From: Bacteroidaceae bacterium
GTDB lineage: Bacteria > Bacteroidota > Bacteroidia > Bacteroidales > Bacteroidaceae
Assembly (NCBI GenBank): GCA_017455585.1
Contig: JAFSZU010000160.1
Location: forward strand, 1-64,000
Length of the DNA: 64,000 nt
Reading direction: 5' to 3'
Part shown: in pieces, positions 1-9,318 of the stretch
Layout of the letters: each line of letters begins with the position of its first letter
How positions within the stretch are numbered: position 1 is the first letter of the stretch
The notes under the pieces: model-generated
Database searches by the model: none
Told to the model about the DNA's origin: nothing
The model's input: the letters and a program-made list of their open reading frames with translations, nothing else
Position numbers and translations under genes: made by a program

Positions 1-70
1 AATGTGTTTGAAATAAGAATGTTTCATAATGAGAATAAAGTAAAAAGAAAGGCGTGAAACCATTCGGTGC

Positions 71-201
71 TTATTCTCTGATTGGGTACCGCCAAGTAAC
101 CATGCTACAAAACAAGCAAGAACAGTTCACGCCCTTTCGGGCATGAACCTTCTGAACTGCTTGCTCTCCGTAGCGAATTTGGCGGTTTCAATCAGAGAGA
201 A
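71..201. ncRNA. Candidate 6S-like structured RNA (long interrupted hairpin)
   Basis: The segment folds into one long rod. CTCTGATTG (76-84) pairs with 189-197, ACCGCCAA (88-95) with 179-186, GCAAG (116-120) with 160-164, CAGTTCA (123-129) with 153-159, and GCCC/GGGC (131-142) caps the top. An unequal internal bubble lies at about 96-115 and 165-178, within which GCTAC/GTAGC could also pair. A closing stem, central bubble and apical stem are the layout of 6S RNA (SsrS), and the size fits. Because the hairpin is nearly symmetric, and no clear TAnnTTTG promoter was found on either strand, the coding strand is undecided. It could also be an unrelated structured RNA or a mobile palindrome. Confidence 0.4.
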
Positions 202-436
202 CAAGAGCAGAAAGCTCAAGTTATCAATAAGACTGCGAACGGGACTTCAGCGCACTTCTCCGTTTGGTTAATAATTTGAGTTAGTGAATTGTTTGTCCCT
301 AGGGAGTGCCGCACGCCGTGCGTCTGTCTCCCCGTTGCATCGTCAGGTCATAGGCAATTAGTGGTTAAATGGTGAATATTCAATATGTCTTTGCTACAAA
401 TTCGCGGCAGATGCCGTGATGATGAAGTATCTTGAT
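202..436. other. Intergenic region without a recognisable gene
   Basis: No credible coding sequence is seen. A GC-rich palindrome CGCACG-C-CGTGCG lies at 310-322 inside an otherwise AT-rich stretch; it resembles the small palindromes found inside genes further along the window. CGGCAGATGCCG near 405-416 could form a weak hairpin after the stop codon of the minus-strand gene. Confidence 0.4.
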
Positions 437-2014
437 TTATTCCCTCTGATAGTTTTCTATCCGGCAGGTGTGCTGCTTGGTCTCGCGGTCGTAGTTGATG
501 CCGACGAGCAGGAGGCGGTCGGCATACTCGGCCACCTTGGCGGGGTATTGCCGGCGCTTGATCTGGTCAATGGCCGCGTCGGCATTCTTGTTGCATTTCA
601 GCTCCAGGACAATGGCGGGCGAATCCACGTTCTTGCGAGGGATGAGCACGATGTCTGCGAAGCCTTTGCCGCTCGCCAGCTCACGGTGCATCTCGTAGTC
701 GTTGCGGGCGTAATAATAGGCGATGGAGAGCACACAGGCCAGCGAGTTCTCATCATTGTAGGAGAGGATGCTTGTGTGCTCGTCATGGGCGGCATCCACC
801 CCACGCACCACAGCCTCCTCGTCACCCTCCAGGGTGGCCTGCAGCAACTGCTCGGACTTCGCTAGGGCATCTACCACGGGCTTCCAGTTGTTTGCCTCTA
901 CGGCGTTCACCATCTCACCAGCCACTTCGCGGTTGGGGATATAGCACTCGCTCTTTTTCCAGTCGTATGACAGGTAACCCAGATGGATGAGCACCGTCAG
1001 CACGTCGTCCTTGCTGTGGATGACAGACATGTCGTTCTGGAACTTGGTCGGATTCACCTTGCATCGCTCATCGGCCAACATGCGGATAATGTCGTCCTTC
1101 AAACCCTCATAGTTCATCTTGATATAGTCGGCAACGGCATCGTAGGCACCCGTTGAGGCCCAGTAGCTGCGGCAGCGGCCTACATCAACCGCCTGAATAA
1201 CACTGTTGGGGTTGAAGATAGAATGCTCATCGCCGATCTGATAGCCGTCGTACCACTTCTCCAGCTCATCAAAGTCCATGCTATGCGCGGCAGCCAACGC
1301 CCGCACCTCGTCCTTGGTAAAACCGAAATAGCGGGCCATATTGCGGGGCTCCACCATGGAGTACTCCAGAAAATTGTTCATGGCCGACTGCGTCTTATAT
1401 TTCTTGACAGGGAGAATTCCGGTCATATAGACTGCGGCGAACACCTGCATGGTCTGACCACCCTTGAACATGCGACGCAGCCAGTTCAGATAGCCGTCCA
1501 TGGCCGGTGTGCCGGGTTCAAACTCGCGGCAGATGGCATCCCACTCGTCAACAATGAAAATGAACGACTGTCGTTGGGCTTCTACGATGCGAATAAGATA
1601 TTTCATCAGATCATCACCATCCTGAATTGGTACATCTGGATAAGCCTTATGAACATCTTCTTTCAGTTCGTCATCCATCTGCCCCACAATGCTCTCGTCC
1701 TTGAACCGCGTCACGAAGTCCGACAGGTCCAGGAAGATGACAGGATACTTGTTCAGGTGCTGCTCAAAAGACGGGTCGCCGGCAATCTGCAAGTCGGCAA
1801 AGAGCCTGCGCGAATCGCAGGACTGGTCATAATAGGCACAGAGCATTTTGGCTGCCATCGACTTGCCGAAGCGGCGGCTGCGGGTAACACAACTGAAACG
1901 GCGCTCACTGAAAAGCGTGCTATTGACGATACTGATCAGCCCTGACTTGTCAACGTACTCGCTGTTGCGGGAGGACTGGAACCCCGCATTTCCTGCGTTG
2001 ATATATGTTCCCAT
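437..2014 (-). CDS. AAA-ATPase-like protein with C-terminal PDDEXK nuclease-like domain
   Basis: This is a 525-residue member of the widespread Bacteroidetes family combining an AAA-ATPase-like domain (Pfam AAA-ATPase_like) with a PD-(D/E)XK nuclease-like domain (PDDEXK_9). The N-terminal half has the Walker A-like motif RRFGKS at residues 47-52 and a hydrophobic Walker B strand FIFIVDEWDAI near residue 155. Near the C terminus, ADIVLIP followed by IVLELK matches the D...ExK nuclease core, with a downstream QI...Y motif. The ATG at 2014 is preferred over the in-frame TTG at 2018-2020 because it lies about 20 nt from a good promoter. The gene stands alone. Cellular function is unknown; such proteins are numerous and often associated with mobile or defence DNA, which is inference. 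Confidence 0.85.
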   Translation of the reverse strand: MGTYINAGNAGFQSSRNSEYVDKSGLISIVNSTLFSERRFSCVTRSRRFGKSMAAKMLCAYYDQSCDSRRLFADLQIAGDPSFEQHLNKYPVIFLDLSDFVTRFKDESIVGQMDDELKEDVHKAYPDVPIQDGDDLMKYLIRIVEAQRQSFIFIVDEWDAICREFEPGTPAMDGYLNWLRRMFKGGQTMQVFAAVYMTGILPVKKYKTQSAMNNFLEYSMVEPRNMARYFGFTKDEVRALAAAHSMDFDELEKWYDGYQIGDEHSIFNPNSVIQAVDVGRCRSYWASTGAYDAVADYIKMNYEGLKDDIIRMLADERCKVNPTKFQNDMSVIHSKDDVLTVLIHLGYLSYDWKKSECYIPNREVAGEMVNAVEANNWKPVVDALAKSEQLLQATLEGDEEAVVRGVDAAHDEHTSILSYNDENSLACVLSIAYYYARNDYEMHRELASGKGFADIVLIPRKNVDSPAIVLELKCNKNADAAIDQIKRRQYPAKVAEYADRLLLVGINYDRETKQHTCRIENYQRE

Positions 2015-2039
2015 AACCAAAAACTTTGCTAATTTGCTA

Positions 2040-2047
2040 CAAAGATA
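2040..2047 (-). promoter_or_regulatory. Promoter -7 element for the AAA-ATPase/PDDEXK gene
   Basis: On the minus strand the sequence reads TATCTTTG, a perfect match to the Bacteroidetes -7 consensus TAnnTTTG. It lies about 25 nt upstream of the ATG at 2014, giving a short leader. Confidence 0.65.
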
Positions 2048-2264
2048 CAGCTTTTTCGTGAACGACCATCCGTCAATCCTGTTTTTTAACGTATGTTAAT
2101 CGTCCTATACCGAAGGGTCTCTACATCCGTGATGGTCGCAAGGTTATGATGAAGTAAAGGTGCTGAGCCCATTTCTTCCCTCCCATGACTTGAAGTGTCT
2201 GTCTCAAGAATGAATGACACTGCCTCTTTTGAAATTGAAAATTGAGGTTTGTGAGTTTTTTGAA

Positions 2265-2338
2265 GTTTTGAGGTTTTGAGGTGATGAGGTTTTGAGGTTT
2301 TGAGGTGATGAGGTTTTGAGGTTTTGAGGTGATGAGGT
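2265..2338. repeat. 24-bp tandem repeat, about three units
   Basis: A G/T-rich array built from GAGGTTTT and GAGGTGAT blocks. The GTGATGAG block recurs at 2281, 2305 and 2329, which defines a 24-bp period. It lies in the gap downstream of recQ and upstream of the AAA-ATPase/PDDEXK promoter. It has no coding potential. Confidence 0.8.
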
Positions 2339-2378
2339 TGTTAGGTGGGAGTTGAAAGATAATTATGAATTATGAATT

Positions 2379-2450
2379 TAAATGGTAAATGGTTAAATGG
2401 TAAATGGTTAAATGGTAAATGGTTAAATGGTAAATGATTAAATGATAAAT
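2379..2450. repeat. 15-bp tandem repeat directly after the recQ stop codon
   Basis: The unit is TAAATGGTAAATGGT, repeated about five times and decaying at the recQ-proximal end. It ends about 3 nt from the recQ stop, so it forms the start of the recQ 3' untranslated region. Confidence 0.85.
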
Positions 2451-2452
2451 AA

Positions 2453-4624
2453 TCAGTTTCCCAGTTCTGAGATGAACTTGATGCGGACGAGGCGGATCTG
2501 CTCCTCGGTATAGTCCTCGCCCAGCTCGTCAAGGGCATCGTCGATGTCGTCACTTTCGCTCTCACGGAAGTACTCGAAGATGTCATCAATCTGGTCTGAG
2601 TCCAAGATGGTTTTCAGGTAATAGTTGATGTCGAGCTTGGTACCGGAATAGACAATTGTGTCCAACTCATCCAGGAACTCGTCGAAATCCAGTCCTTTGG
2701 ACTTGGCCAGTACCTCCAGGTCCACCTTGCGGTCAATGCTCTGGATGATGGCCACCTTGTTCTTGCTCTTGTTGATGACGGTGCGGACACGCATGTCGTA
2801 GGGGCGGTCAATCTCGTTCTCCTCGCAGTGCTTCATGATGAGCTGGCAGAACGCGGTGCCGTAGCGCTTGGCCTTGCCCTCGCCCACACCGGGGATGTCC
2901 TTTAACTCGTTGATGGTGACGGGATAGACGGTGGCCATGGCCTCGAGACTCTGGTCTTGGAAGATGACGTATGGAGGTATGTTCTTCTCCTTGGCCACGC
3001 TCTTGCGCAAGTCCTTGAGCATCTGGAACAGCTGCTCGTCGAGGGCGCTGGTTCCGGCATCGGGGTCCACGTAGTCGCTGTCGAAATCGTTGTCCTCGGA
3101 GATGAGGAAGGAGACGGGCTTGCGGATGAAGTCTCGGCCGGCATCGGTGAGTTTCAGGAGACCATAGTTCTCCACCTCCTTGTAGATATAGCCGCCGAGC
3201 AGTGCCTGGCGCAGGATGCAGTTCCAGTAACGCTCCTCCTTTGCGTCTCCAGCACCGAAGAGATCCAGCTCGTCGTGCTTGTGCGCCAGCACCTCCTCGG
3301 TGGGATTGCCCACAAGGACATTGATGATATGCGGGACCTTGAAGTTCTCTTTGACAGCCTTGATGATCTCGAGTGCCAGCTTCAGGTCGTCCTTCGCCTC
3401 TATACGTGTCTTGGGATGCAGGCAGTTGTCGCAGTTCTGGCAGTTCTCCTCACCGTATTCTTCGCCAAAGTAGTGCAGGAGCACGCGGCGGCGGCACACC
3501 GAGGTCTCTGCATAGGACGCCGTCTCCTGCAATAACTGACGTCCGATGTCCTGCTCAGCCACGGGCTTGCCCTCCATGAACTTCTCCAGCTTGACAAGGT
3601 CTTTGTAGGCGTAGAAGGTGATGCACTTGCCCTCGCCGCCGTCGCGACCGGCACGTCCGGTCTCCTGATAGTAGCCTTCAAGGCTCTTGGGGATGTCATA
3701 ATGGATGACGAAGCGCACGTCTGGCTTGTCGATGCCCATGCCGAAAGCGATGGTGGCCACGATGACATCCACCTCTTCCATGATGAAGCCGTCCTGCGTC
3801 TGCGTGCGAGTCTGTGTATCCATGCCGGCATGATAGGGGCGGGCATTGATGTCGTTGGCGCGCAATACCTCTGCCAGTTCCTCCACCTTGCGGCGGCTCA
3901 GGCAGTAGATGATGCCGCTCTTGTGAGGGTTCTGCTTGATGAATTTGACGATTTCCTTGTCGATGTCCTTGGTCTTGGGGCGCACTTCATAATACAGGTT
4001 GGGACGGTTGAAGGAACTCTTGAACTCATCGGCCTGGGGCATACCCAGATTCTTCTTGATGTCATCCCGCACCTTGTCGGTGGCCGTGGCCGTGAGCGCG
4101 ATGACAGGTGCCTGACCTATCTCTGTGATAATGGGACGGATGCGGCGATACTCCGGCCGGAAGTCATGTCCCCACTCCGAGATACAGTGGGCCTCGTCAA
4201 CGGCGTAGAACGAGATCTTGACCTGACGCAGGAAATCGACATTTTCTTCCTTGGTCAGGCTCTCCGGGGCAACATAAAGCAACTTCGTGTTGCCCGAGAG
4301 GACATCGGTTTTCACTTGGTCCAGCGCAGCACGGTTGAGCGAGGAGTTCATGTAATGGGCAATGCCGTCGTTGGCACTCACCTGCCGGATGGCATCCACC
4401 TGGTTCTTCATCAGTGCGATGAGGGGTGAAATGACGATAGCCGTGCCCTCCATGATGAGCGCCGGCAGTTGATAACAGAGTGATTTGCCGCCTCCTGTGG
4501 GCATGAGTACAAAGGTGTCGTGCCCGCTCATGAGGTTGCGGATAATGGCTTCCTGGTCTCCTTTGAATGTGTCGAATCCGAAATAACGCTTCAGCTGTGT
4601 GGTCAAGTCTGTCTGAGTCTTCAT
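2453..4624 (-). CDS. recQ: ATP-dependent DNA helicase RecQ
   Basis: A 723-residue RecQ: 3'-5' DNA helicase acting in recombination and replication-fork repair. Visible in order: helicase core with Walker A TGGGKS, DEAH box in AVDEAHCISEWGHDFRPEY, and the motif VI region RAGRDG; the zinc-binding cluster ending CQNCDNC; the RQC winged helix; an HRDC domain around YVIFQDQSLEAMATVYP; and a roughly 100-residue helical C-terminal extension common in Bacteroidetes RecQ. The ATG at 4624 is chosen over an in-frame TTG at 4639 because AAGGGA lies just upstream and the product then begins MKTQTDL. It is transcribed from its own promoter just beyond the clpX terminator. Confidence 0.95.
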   Translation of the reverse strand: MKTQTDLTTQLKRYFGFDTFKGDQEAIIRNLMSGHDTFVLMPTGGGKSLCYQLPALIMEGTAIVISPLIALMKNQVDAIRQVSANDGIAHYMNSSLNRAALDQVKTDVLSGNTKLLYVAPESLTKEENVDFLRQVKISFYAVDEAHCISEWGHDFRPEYRRIRPIITEIGQAPVIALTATATDKVRDDIKKNLGMPQADEFKSSFNRPNLYYEVRPKTKDIDKEIVKFIKQNPHKSGIIYCLSRRKVEELAEVLRANDINARPYHAGMDTQTRTQTQDGFIMEEVDVIVATIAFGMGIDKPDVRFVIHYDIPKSLEGYYQETGRAGRDGGEGKCITFYAYKDLVKLEKFMEGKPVAEQDIGRQLLQETASYAETSVCRRRVLLHYFGEEYGEENCQNCDNCLHPKTRIEAKDDLKLALEIIKAVKENFKVPHIINVLVGNPTEEVLAHKHDELDLFGAGDAKEERYWNCILRQALLGGYIYKEVENYGLLKLTDAGRDFIRKPVSFLISEDNDFDSDYVDPDAGTSALDEQLFQMLKDLRKSVAKEKNIPPYVIFQDQSLEAMATVYPVTINELKDIPGVGEGKAKRYGTAFCQLIMKHCEENEIDRPYDMRVRTVINKSKNKVAIIQSIDRKVDLEVLAKSKGLDFDEFLDELDTIVYSGTKLDINYYLKTILDSDQIDDIFEYFRESESDDIDDALDELGEDYTEEQIRLVRIKFISELGN

Positions 4625-4649
4625 GTGTAGTCCCTTCAAAATGCGCTTA

Positions 4650-4682
4650 CAAAGTTATAGACTTTTAGGGCAAACTTGCAAA
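4650..4682 (-). promoter_or_regulatory. recQ promoter
   Basis: Minus-strand TAACTTTG at 4657-4650 matches TAnnTTTG. A TTTG at 4682-4679 lies 21 nt further upstream, the spacing expected for a Bacteroidetes -33/-7 promoter. Confidence 0.65.
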
Positions 4683-4710
4683 TTTTAGCGAAACTTTTTT
4701 TATAAATGAA

Positions 4711-4744
4711 AGCCTCCGAACGTCATTTTATACGTTCGGAGGCT
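4711..4744 (-). terminator. Terminator hairpin of the tig-clpP-clpX operon
   Basis: AGCCTCCGAACGT (4711-4723) pairs perfectly over 13 bp with 4732-4744, around an 8-nt loop. On the minus strand it is followed by a T-rich stretch (TTTCATTTAT). It lies 25 bp after the clpX stop codon and before the recQ promoter. Confidence 0.75.
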
Positions 4745-4768
4745 ATAAATGGACAAAAAAACGTGTGC

Positions 4769-6004
4769 TCAGGCGGCCGCAATGTGACTTTTTTCTATCT
4801 GTTTACGAGCATAATCACGAGTAACACGGAACTCACGGACACCTGCTGTGGGCAGCTCATACTGAGCCTCAATCATGATGCTCTCGACGATGCTGCGCAA
4901 GCCGCGGGCACCCAGCTTGAAATCAATGGCTTTATCAACAATGAACTCCAGCGCATCCTCGTCGAACTGGAGGTTGATGCCGTCCATCTTGAAGAGTTTC
5001 TGCTGCTGGCGGATAATGGAGTTGCGCGGCTCTGTGAGGATGCGTCGCAGGGCGGGCTTGTCCAGCGCATCCAGATAGGTGAGCACGGGCAGACGGCCGA
5101 TAATCTCCGGGATGAGGCCAAAGGCCTTCAAGTCCTGGGGCTGGATGTACTGCATGAGGTTGGCGCGGTCGATGCGCGCCACGTTCTGGACGCTATTGTA
5201 TCCAACCACGTGGGTGTTCAGCCGCTGGGCAATCTTGCGCTCGATACCGTCGAAGGCTCCACCGCAGATGAAGAGTATGTTGCGTGTATCCACTTGGACA
5301 TACTCCTGGTCGGGATGTTTGCGCCCGCCCTTGGGCGGCACGTTGACGGTCGTCCCCTCCAGCATCTTGAGCAGACCTTGCTGCACACCCTCGCCGGAGA
5401 CGTCGCGTGTGATGCTGGGGTTGTCTGCCTTGCGGGCTATCTTGTCTATCTCGTCAACAAAGACGATGCCTCGTTGGGCTGCCTCGATGTTGTAATCAGC
5501 CACTTGCAGCAGACGGGAGAGCATACTCTCCACATCTTCGCCCACATAGCCGGCCTCGGTGAAGACGGTGGCATCCACGATGGTGAAGGGCACCTCCAGC
5601 AGGCGGGCGATGGTGCGTGCCAGCAGCGTCTTGCCTGTGCCCGTGGGCCCCACCATGATGATGTTGCTCTTCTCTATCTCCACGCCGTCGTTGGTGTCGG
5701 GTTGCAATAGTCGTTTGTAGTGGTTATACACGGCCACGGAGAGATAGCGTTTGGCATCCTCCTGGCCAATGACATACTGGTCCAGATAGCGCTTGATAGC
5801 TTCCGGCCGGGGCAGTTTCTCCCATCGCAGGTTGGTTGCATCCTGAGTAGCACGGGAGGGCTGGGCGTGCAGATTCTCTTGCACAATGTTATAGGCCTGC
5901 TCGGCACATTCGTCGCATATCCAGCCGTCAAGACCCGAGATGATCAGTCTCACCTCTTGCTCCGAACGGCCGCAGAACGAACACTTGCTCATTTTCTTTG
6001 GCAT
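4769..6004 (-). CDS. clpX: ATP-dependent Clp protease ATP-binding subunit ClpX
   Basis: ClpX is the AAA+ unfoldase that feeds substrates to ClpP. The product of about 411 residues has an N-terminal zinc-binding domain (CSFCGRSE... CDECAEQAY), Walker A GPTGTGKT, Walker B FVDEIDKI, the pore-loop region GYVGEDVE, and C-terminal sensor-2 LGARGLRSI. The start [12 protein letters not shown] at 6004 is taken; the Met at 5992 is an equally possible start. A longer reading that begins inside clpP is disfavoured, because its extra residues lie outside the family. It follows clpP by 49 nt and ends at a strong hairpin. Confidence 0.97.
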   Translation of the reverse strand: MPKKMSKCSFCGRSEQEVRLIISGLDGWICDECAEQAYNIVQENLHAQPSRATQDATNLRWEKLPRPEAIKRYLDQYVIGQEDAKRYLSVAVYNHYKRLLQPDTNDGVEIEKSNIIMVGPTGTGKTLLARTIARLLEVPFTIVDATVFTEAGYVGEDVESMLSRLLQVADYNIEAAQRGIVFVDEIDKIARKADNPSITRDVSGEGVQQGLLKMLEGTTVNVPPKGGRKHPDQEYVQVDTRNILFICGGAFDGIERKIAQRLNTHVVGYNSVQNVARIDRANLMQYIQPQDLKAFGLIPEIIGRLPVLTYLDALDKPALRRILTEPRNSIIRQQQKLFKMDGINLQFDEDALEFIVDKAIDFKLGARGLRSIVESIMIEAQYELPTAGVREFRVTRDYARKQIEKSHIAAA

Positions 6005-6053
6005 GATAATCTGTCTGGGTATATATAATATAATAAGGAACGCGCGCGAGGGT

Positions 6054-6728
6054 TTATTGCTTGCGTGTGAGCACCTGGTCAATCATGCCATACTCACGTG
6101 CCTCCTCGGCCGTCATCCAGTAGTTGCGGTCGCTGTCTGCCCACACCTTGTCGTAGGGCGTGTGGCTGTGGTCGGCGATGATCTGGTAGAGTTCCTTCTT
6201 GAGTTTCTGAATCTCGCGAGCCTCGATCTCGATGTCGCTGGCCTGACCCTGCACGCCACCCAGCGGCTGGTGGATCATCACACGGCTGTGGGGCAGGGCA
6301 CTGCGCTTGCCCTCGGCACCGGCCACCAGCAGGACGGCAGCCATCGAGGCAGCCATGCCTGTGCAGATGGTGGCCACGGGGCTGGAAACGAATTGCATGG
6401 TGTCATAGATGCCCAGGCCGGCGCTGACGCTACCGCCAGGGGAGTTCAGGTAGATGCTGATGTCCTTGCCGGGATCCACGCTGTCCAGATACAGCAGCTG
6501 GGCCTGCAAGGTGTTGGCGGTGTAGTCATCGATGGGTGTGCCCAGGAAGATGATGCGATCCATCATCAGGCGCGAGAAGACATCCATCTGTGTGACGTTC
6601 AACTGACGCTCCTCGAGGATATAGGGGTTCAGATACTGGTTCTGCAGACTCACGTAGTCATCCAGCACCTGACCGTTGATGCCAAGATGTCCTGTGGCAT
6701 ATTTACGGAAATCGGTGTGCTTCATCAT
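6054..6728 (-). CDS. clpP: ATP-dependent Clp protease proteolytic subunit ClpP
   Basis: Serine peptidase of the ClpXP complex, 224 residues. The catalytic serine lies in [15 protein letters not shown], the histidine in MIHQPLGG, and the downstream acidic region carries the aspartate. The N terminus is about 25-30 residues longer than in E. coli ClpP, which is usual in Bacteroidetes. The start overlaps the tig stop by 4 nt (ATGA), suggesting translational coupling. It is cotranscribed with tig and clpX, so folding at the ribosome and degradation are encoded together. Confidence 0.97.
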   Translation of the reverse strand: MMKHTDFRKYATGHLGINGQVLDDYVSLQNQYLNPYILEERQLNVTQMDVFSRLMMDRIIFLGTPIDDYTANTLQAQLLYLDSVDPGKDISIYLNSPGGSVSAGLGIYDTMQFVSSPVATICTGMAASMAAVLLVAGAEGKRSALPHSRVMIHQPLGGVQGQASDIEIEAREIQKLKKELYQIIADHSHTPYDKVWADSDRNYWMTAEEAREYGMIDQVLTRKQ

Positions 6729-8089
6729 TCCTCCTTCTTGCTTTCAAACAATTTGTTGAAGTCTGCCAGGGAGATGGTCTTCTGATCCAGTTTCACCACA
6801 TCCTTCAGTGCCGTGCCGAGTTTGCGCTCCACAGTGCGGGCCACATAGCCTTCGGCCTGTTCGCGCTTCTGCATCTGCTCCTGGGCATACTTGGTGATTA
6901 CCTCGTCGGGCACACCACCCATGCCATACTGGGCGAACTGAGCACGCACCTGCTCCTTGGCGGTCTCCAGCACATCGTCCTGTTCCACCTTGATGCCCGT
7001 CTGGTCGGCCAGCTGTTCCTTGATGAGGTGCCACTCCAGCTCGCGGATGCTGCCGGCGAAGTTCTGCTCCACATATTCCTCGCCCTTGTCGGGGTTGTTG
7101 GCACGCATGATGCGCTTCAACGCTGCCTCCGGCCACTGCAGCTCGCCGATGCGCTTCTCCAGATACTCGCGCACATCAAGAAGGAAGCGATATTCCTGGT
7201 CGCGGACAAACTGGTCCTGCAACTGTTGCTTGACGCGGGCGCGGAAGTCTTCCTCGCTGGTGACTGTGCCCTCACCGAAGATACGGTCGAAGAGGTCCTG
7301 GTTAATCTCTGCCGGCACATAGCGGGTAATCTCGTTGATCTGATAGCTGAAGTTGCTCTTCACCTCTGCGGCCTCTTCCTTACTGATGTCCAGTAGGCTG
7401 CTGATTTCTATAGCACTACCCTCGTAAGCCTCGGAGGGATTGAAGGTCAGAACGGTGTTGACCTGCACACCTTCAAACTTCTTCAACTGATCCTGGTTCT
7501 TGAAATATTCGGGCAGCATCACGGCGTCTTCCTTCTGCAAGCCGCCTTCCTTGATGTTGCCGTCCTCGTCCAGCTCTGCCAGGTGACCTTTTGTCATATC
7601 GCCCTTCTGCCACGTGTCAACATGCACATAGTTGCCGCCACGCTGGCTGTAGGCATTGACCTGACCATCGACCATCTCGTCGGTGACATCGATAGTGTAG
7701 AAAGGAATCTTGTCCTTGTCAGAGAGTTTGGCGTCGAACTGGGGAGCCAATGCAATGTCGAAGATGAACACCAGCTGCTCGGCAGCAAAATCCACCGGCT
7801 TCTGTTTCTCGCTGGCAAGGGGTTCGCCCAACATATCCACCTTCTGCTCGCGGATGTAGCCATAGAGCTTTTCTGAGACCATCTTCTGCACCTCTTCCAC
7901 TGTGATGTCCATGCCGAAGCGCTTCTTCATGATGCTCATGGGCACCTGACCGGGGCGGAAGCCGGGCAGTGACGCCTTCATTCTATACTTCTTGAGTGCC
8001 TTATCGACGTTCTCCTGATAATCTGTTTTCTCCAGTGTGAGGGTCAGCTCGGCTGTCACCTCAGATGTGTTTACGAATTGAATGTTCAT
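6725..8089 (-). CDS. tig: Trigger factor (ribosome-associated chaperone / peptidyl-prolyl isomerase)
   Basis: A 454-residue trigger factor. The N-terminal ribosome-binding signature is GFRPGQVPMSIMKKRFG at about residues 43-59. It is followed by a divergent PPIase-like region and a long helical C-terminal substrate-binding domain (the segment around QLQDQFVRDQEYRFLLDVREYL and the QFAQYGMGGVPDEVI region). It is the first gene of tig-clpP-clpX, the conserved order. The ATG at 8089 follows an AT-rich leader in which I saw no convincing TAnnTTTG element. Confidence 0.95.
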   Translation of the reverse strand: MNIQFVNTSEVTAELTLTLEKTDYQENVDKALKKYRMKASLPGFRPGQVPMSIMKKRFGMDITVEEVQKMVSEKLYGYIREQKVDMLGEPLASEKQKPVDFAAEQLVFIFDIALAPQFDAKLSDKDKIPFYTIDVTDEMVDGQVNAYSQRGGNYVHVDTWQKGDMTKGHLAELDEDGNIKEGGLQKEDAVMLPEYFKNQDQLKKFEGVQVNTVLTFNPSEAYEGSAIEISSLLDISKEEAAEVKSNFSYQINEITRYVPAEINQDLFDRIFGEGTVTSEEDFRARVKQQLQDQFVRDQEYRFLLDVREYLEKRIGELQWPEAALKRIMRANNPDKGEEYVEQNFAGSIRELEWHLIKEQLADQTGIKVEQDDVLETAKEQVRAQFAQYGMGGVPDEVITKYAQEQMQKREQAEGYVARTVERKLGTALKDVVKLDQKTISLADFNKLFESKKEE

Positions 8090-8202
8090 GATTATAATTA
8101 ACGATTTAGCTATTTACTAATTACAATTTATTTGACTATTTACTATTGACTTGCCTATTGGCGATTATATAACAGCAAATACCGTGCCAACCCGCCCAAC
8201 TT

Positions 8203-8322
8203 TCAACTTGTCAACTCGTCAACTCGTCAACTCGTCAACTCGTCAACTTGTCAACTCGTCAACTTGTCAACTCGTCAACTTGTCAACTCGTCAACTCGTC
8301 AACTCGTCAACTCGTCAACTCG
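8203..8322. repeat. 8-bp tandem repeat, about 15 units, running into the end of lptB
   Basis: The unit is TCAACTCG with occasional TCAACTTG. The array fills the lptB-tig gap and overlaps the last codons of lptB. On the minus strand each unit reads CGAGTTGA and supplies the lptB stop codon. Confidence 0.9.
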
Positions 8323-9164
8323 CCTTCCCGTTCGCGTTCCAGAGCCTCGAAGTCCTTCATGCGCAGCTCGAAGCTGGTGGTCAGATATTTCTCCTTCACG
8401 ACAGGGTTGGCGGCCAGTTCCTCGGGACGCCCCTTGAAATGGATGCGCCCCTCAAAGAGCATGTAGGCCCGGTCGGTAATGCAGAGCGTCTCCTCCACAT
8501 TGTGGTCGGTGATGAGCACGCCGATGTTCATGCGCTTCAGCTTCCAGACGATGAGCTGAATGTCCTCCACGGCGATGGGATCCACACCGGCAAAGGGCTC
8601 GTCCAGCATCACAAACTTGGGGTCGATGGCCAGGCAGCGGGCAATCTCTGTGCGGCGCCGCTCACCACCGCTGAGGCGGTCGCCCAGGTTCTTGCGCACC
8701 TTCTGCAGACGGAACTCGGCAATCAGCGACTCCAGTTTCTCGCGCTTGTACTGCTCTGTGCAGTCGGTGCGCAGCTCCAGCACACTCCAGATATTGTCCT
8801 CCACAGACATCTTGCGGAACACGCTGGCCTCCTGCGCCAGATAGCCGATGCCCTTGTGGGCACGTTTATACACGGGCAGACCCGTGATCTCCTGCTCACC
8901 GATAAATACGCGGCCTTCATTGGGAATGACCAAGCCCGTGGTCATATAGAAAGAGGTGGTCTTGCCAGCACCGTTGGGACCCAACAGCCCGACAATCTCA
9001 CCCTGGTCCACATAGAAATTGACATCATCCACCACCGTTCGCTTGCCATAGATCTTCTTCAGATGCTCGGCACAAAGGCGCAACGGCTCCTCCTGATGAG
9101 GGGCCACAAAAGCGGGGCTGGAAGCATCCGCCACGGGGGGCACATTGATGGGTTCTGCGGTCAT
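8307..9164 (-). CDS. lptB: LPS export ABC transporter ATP-binding protein LptB
   Basis: ATPase of the Lpt machine that extracts lipopolysaccharide from the inner membrane. Walker A is GPNGAGKTT, the Q-loop region is [17 protein letters not shown], the signature is [13 protein letters not shown], and Walker B is [13 protein letters not shown], all typical of LptB. About 28 residues precede the core domain, more than in E. coli. The ATG at 9164 is chosen; the upstream in-frame TTG (9183-9185) lies inside the promoter -7 element and cannot be the start. The last residues (ELTS, then TGA) are encoded by the 8-bp tandem repeat. Confidence 0.93.
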   Translation of the reverse strand: MTAEPINVPPVADASSPAFVAPHQEEPLRLCAEHLKKIYGKRTVVDDVNFYVDQGEIVGLLGPNGAGKTTSFYMTTGLVIPNEGRVFIGEQEITGLPVYKRAHKGIGYLAQEASVFRKMSVEDNIWSVLELRTDCTEQYKREKLESLIAEFRLQKVRKNLGDRLSGGERRRTEIARCLAIDPKFVMLDEPFAGVDPIAVEDIQLIVWKLKRMNIGVLITDHNVEETLCITDRAYMLFEGRIHFKGRPEELAANPVVKEKYLTTSFELRMKDFEALEREREGELTS

Positions 9165-9182
9165 AGACTCGAAATGAGTGCG

Positions 9183-9190
9183 CAAAGGTA
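9183..9190 (-). promoter_or_regulatory. lptB promoter -7 element
   Basis: Minus-strand TACCTTTG matches TAnnTTTG. It lies about 19 nt upstream of the ATG at 9164, implying a leader of only about a dozen nucleotides. Confidence 0.6.
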
Positions 9191-9194
9191 CACA

Positions 9195-9318
9195 ATTCTA
9201 TCCAAATTACGCCACATCTTGCAAAAAATCTGTCTGCCGACCACACCCTTTTAGGTTTTTTTCAGTACTTTGGCACCCAGATATGATAATAATCACCCAA
9301 CCGCTGACCACTTTTGGC
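9195..9318 (+). pseudogene. Truncated duplicate of the mlaE promoter and first codons
   Basis: This segment aligns to 11021-11143 over its whole length with about 20 differences counted by eye. It covers the -7 region and an ATG at 9283. The reading MIIITQPLTTFG parallels the mlaE start MKLITQPLATFG, after which similarity stops and a TAA follows three codons later. The -7 element here is TACTTTGG rather than TACTTTTG, so the promoter is probably damaged. The intact copy lies 1826 bp away, directly in front of mlaE. The two copies are direct repeats flanking the ATPase cassette. Confidence 0.85.

Noticed and set aside
2265..2450. CRISPR array
   Set aside because: The units are directly tandem with no unique spacers, and no cas gene is in the window.
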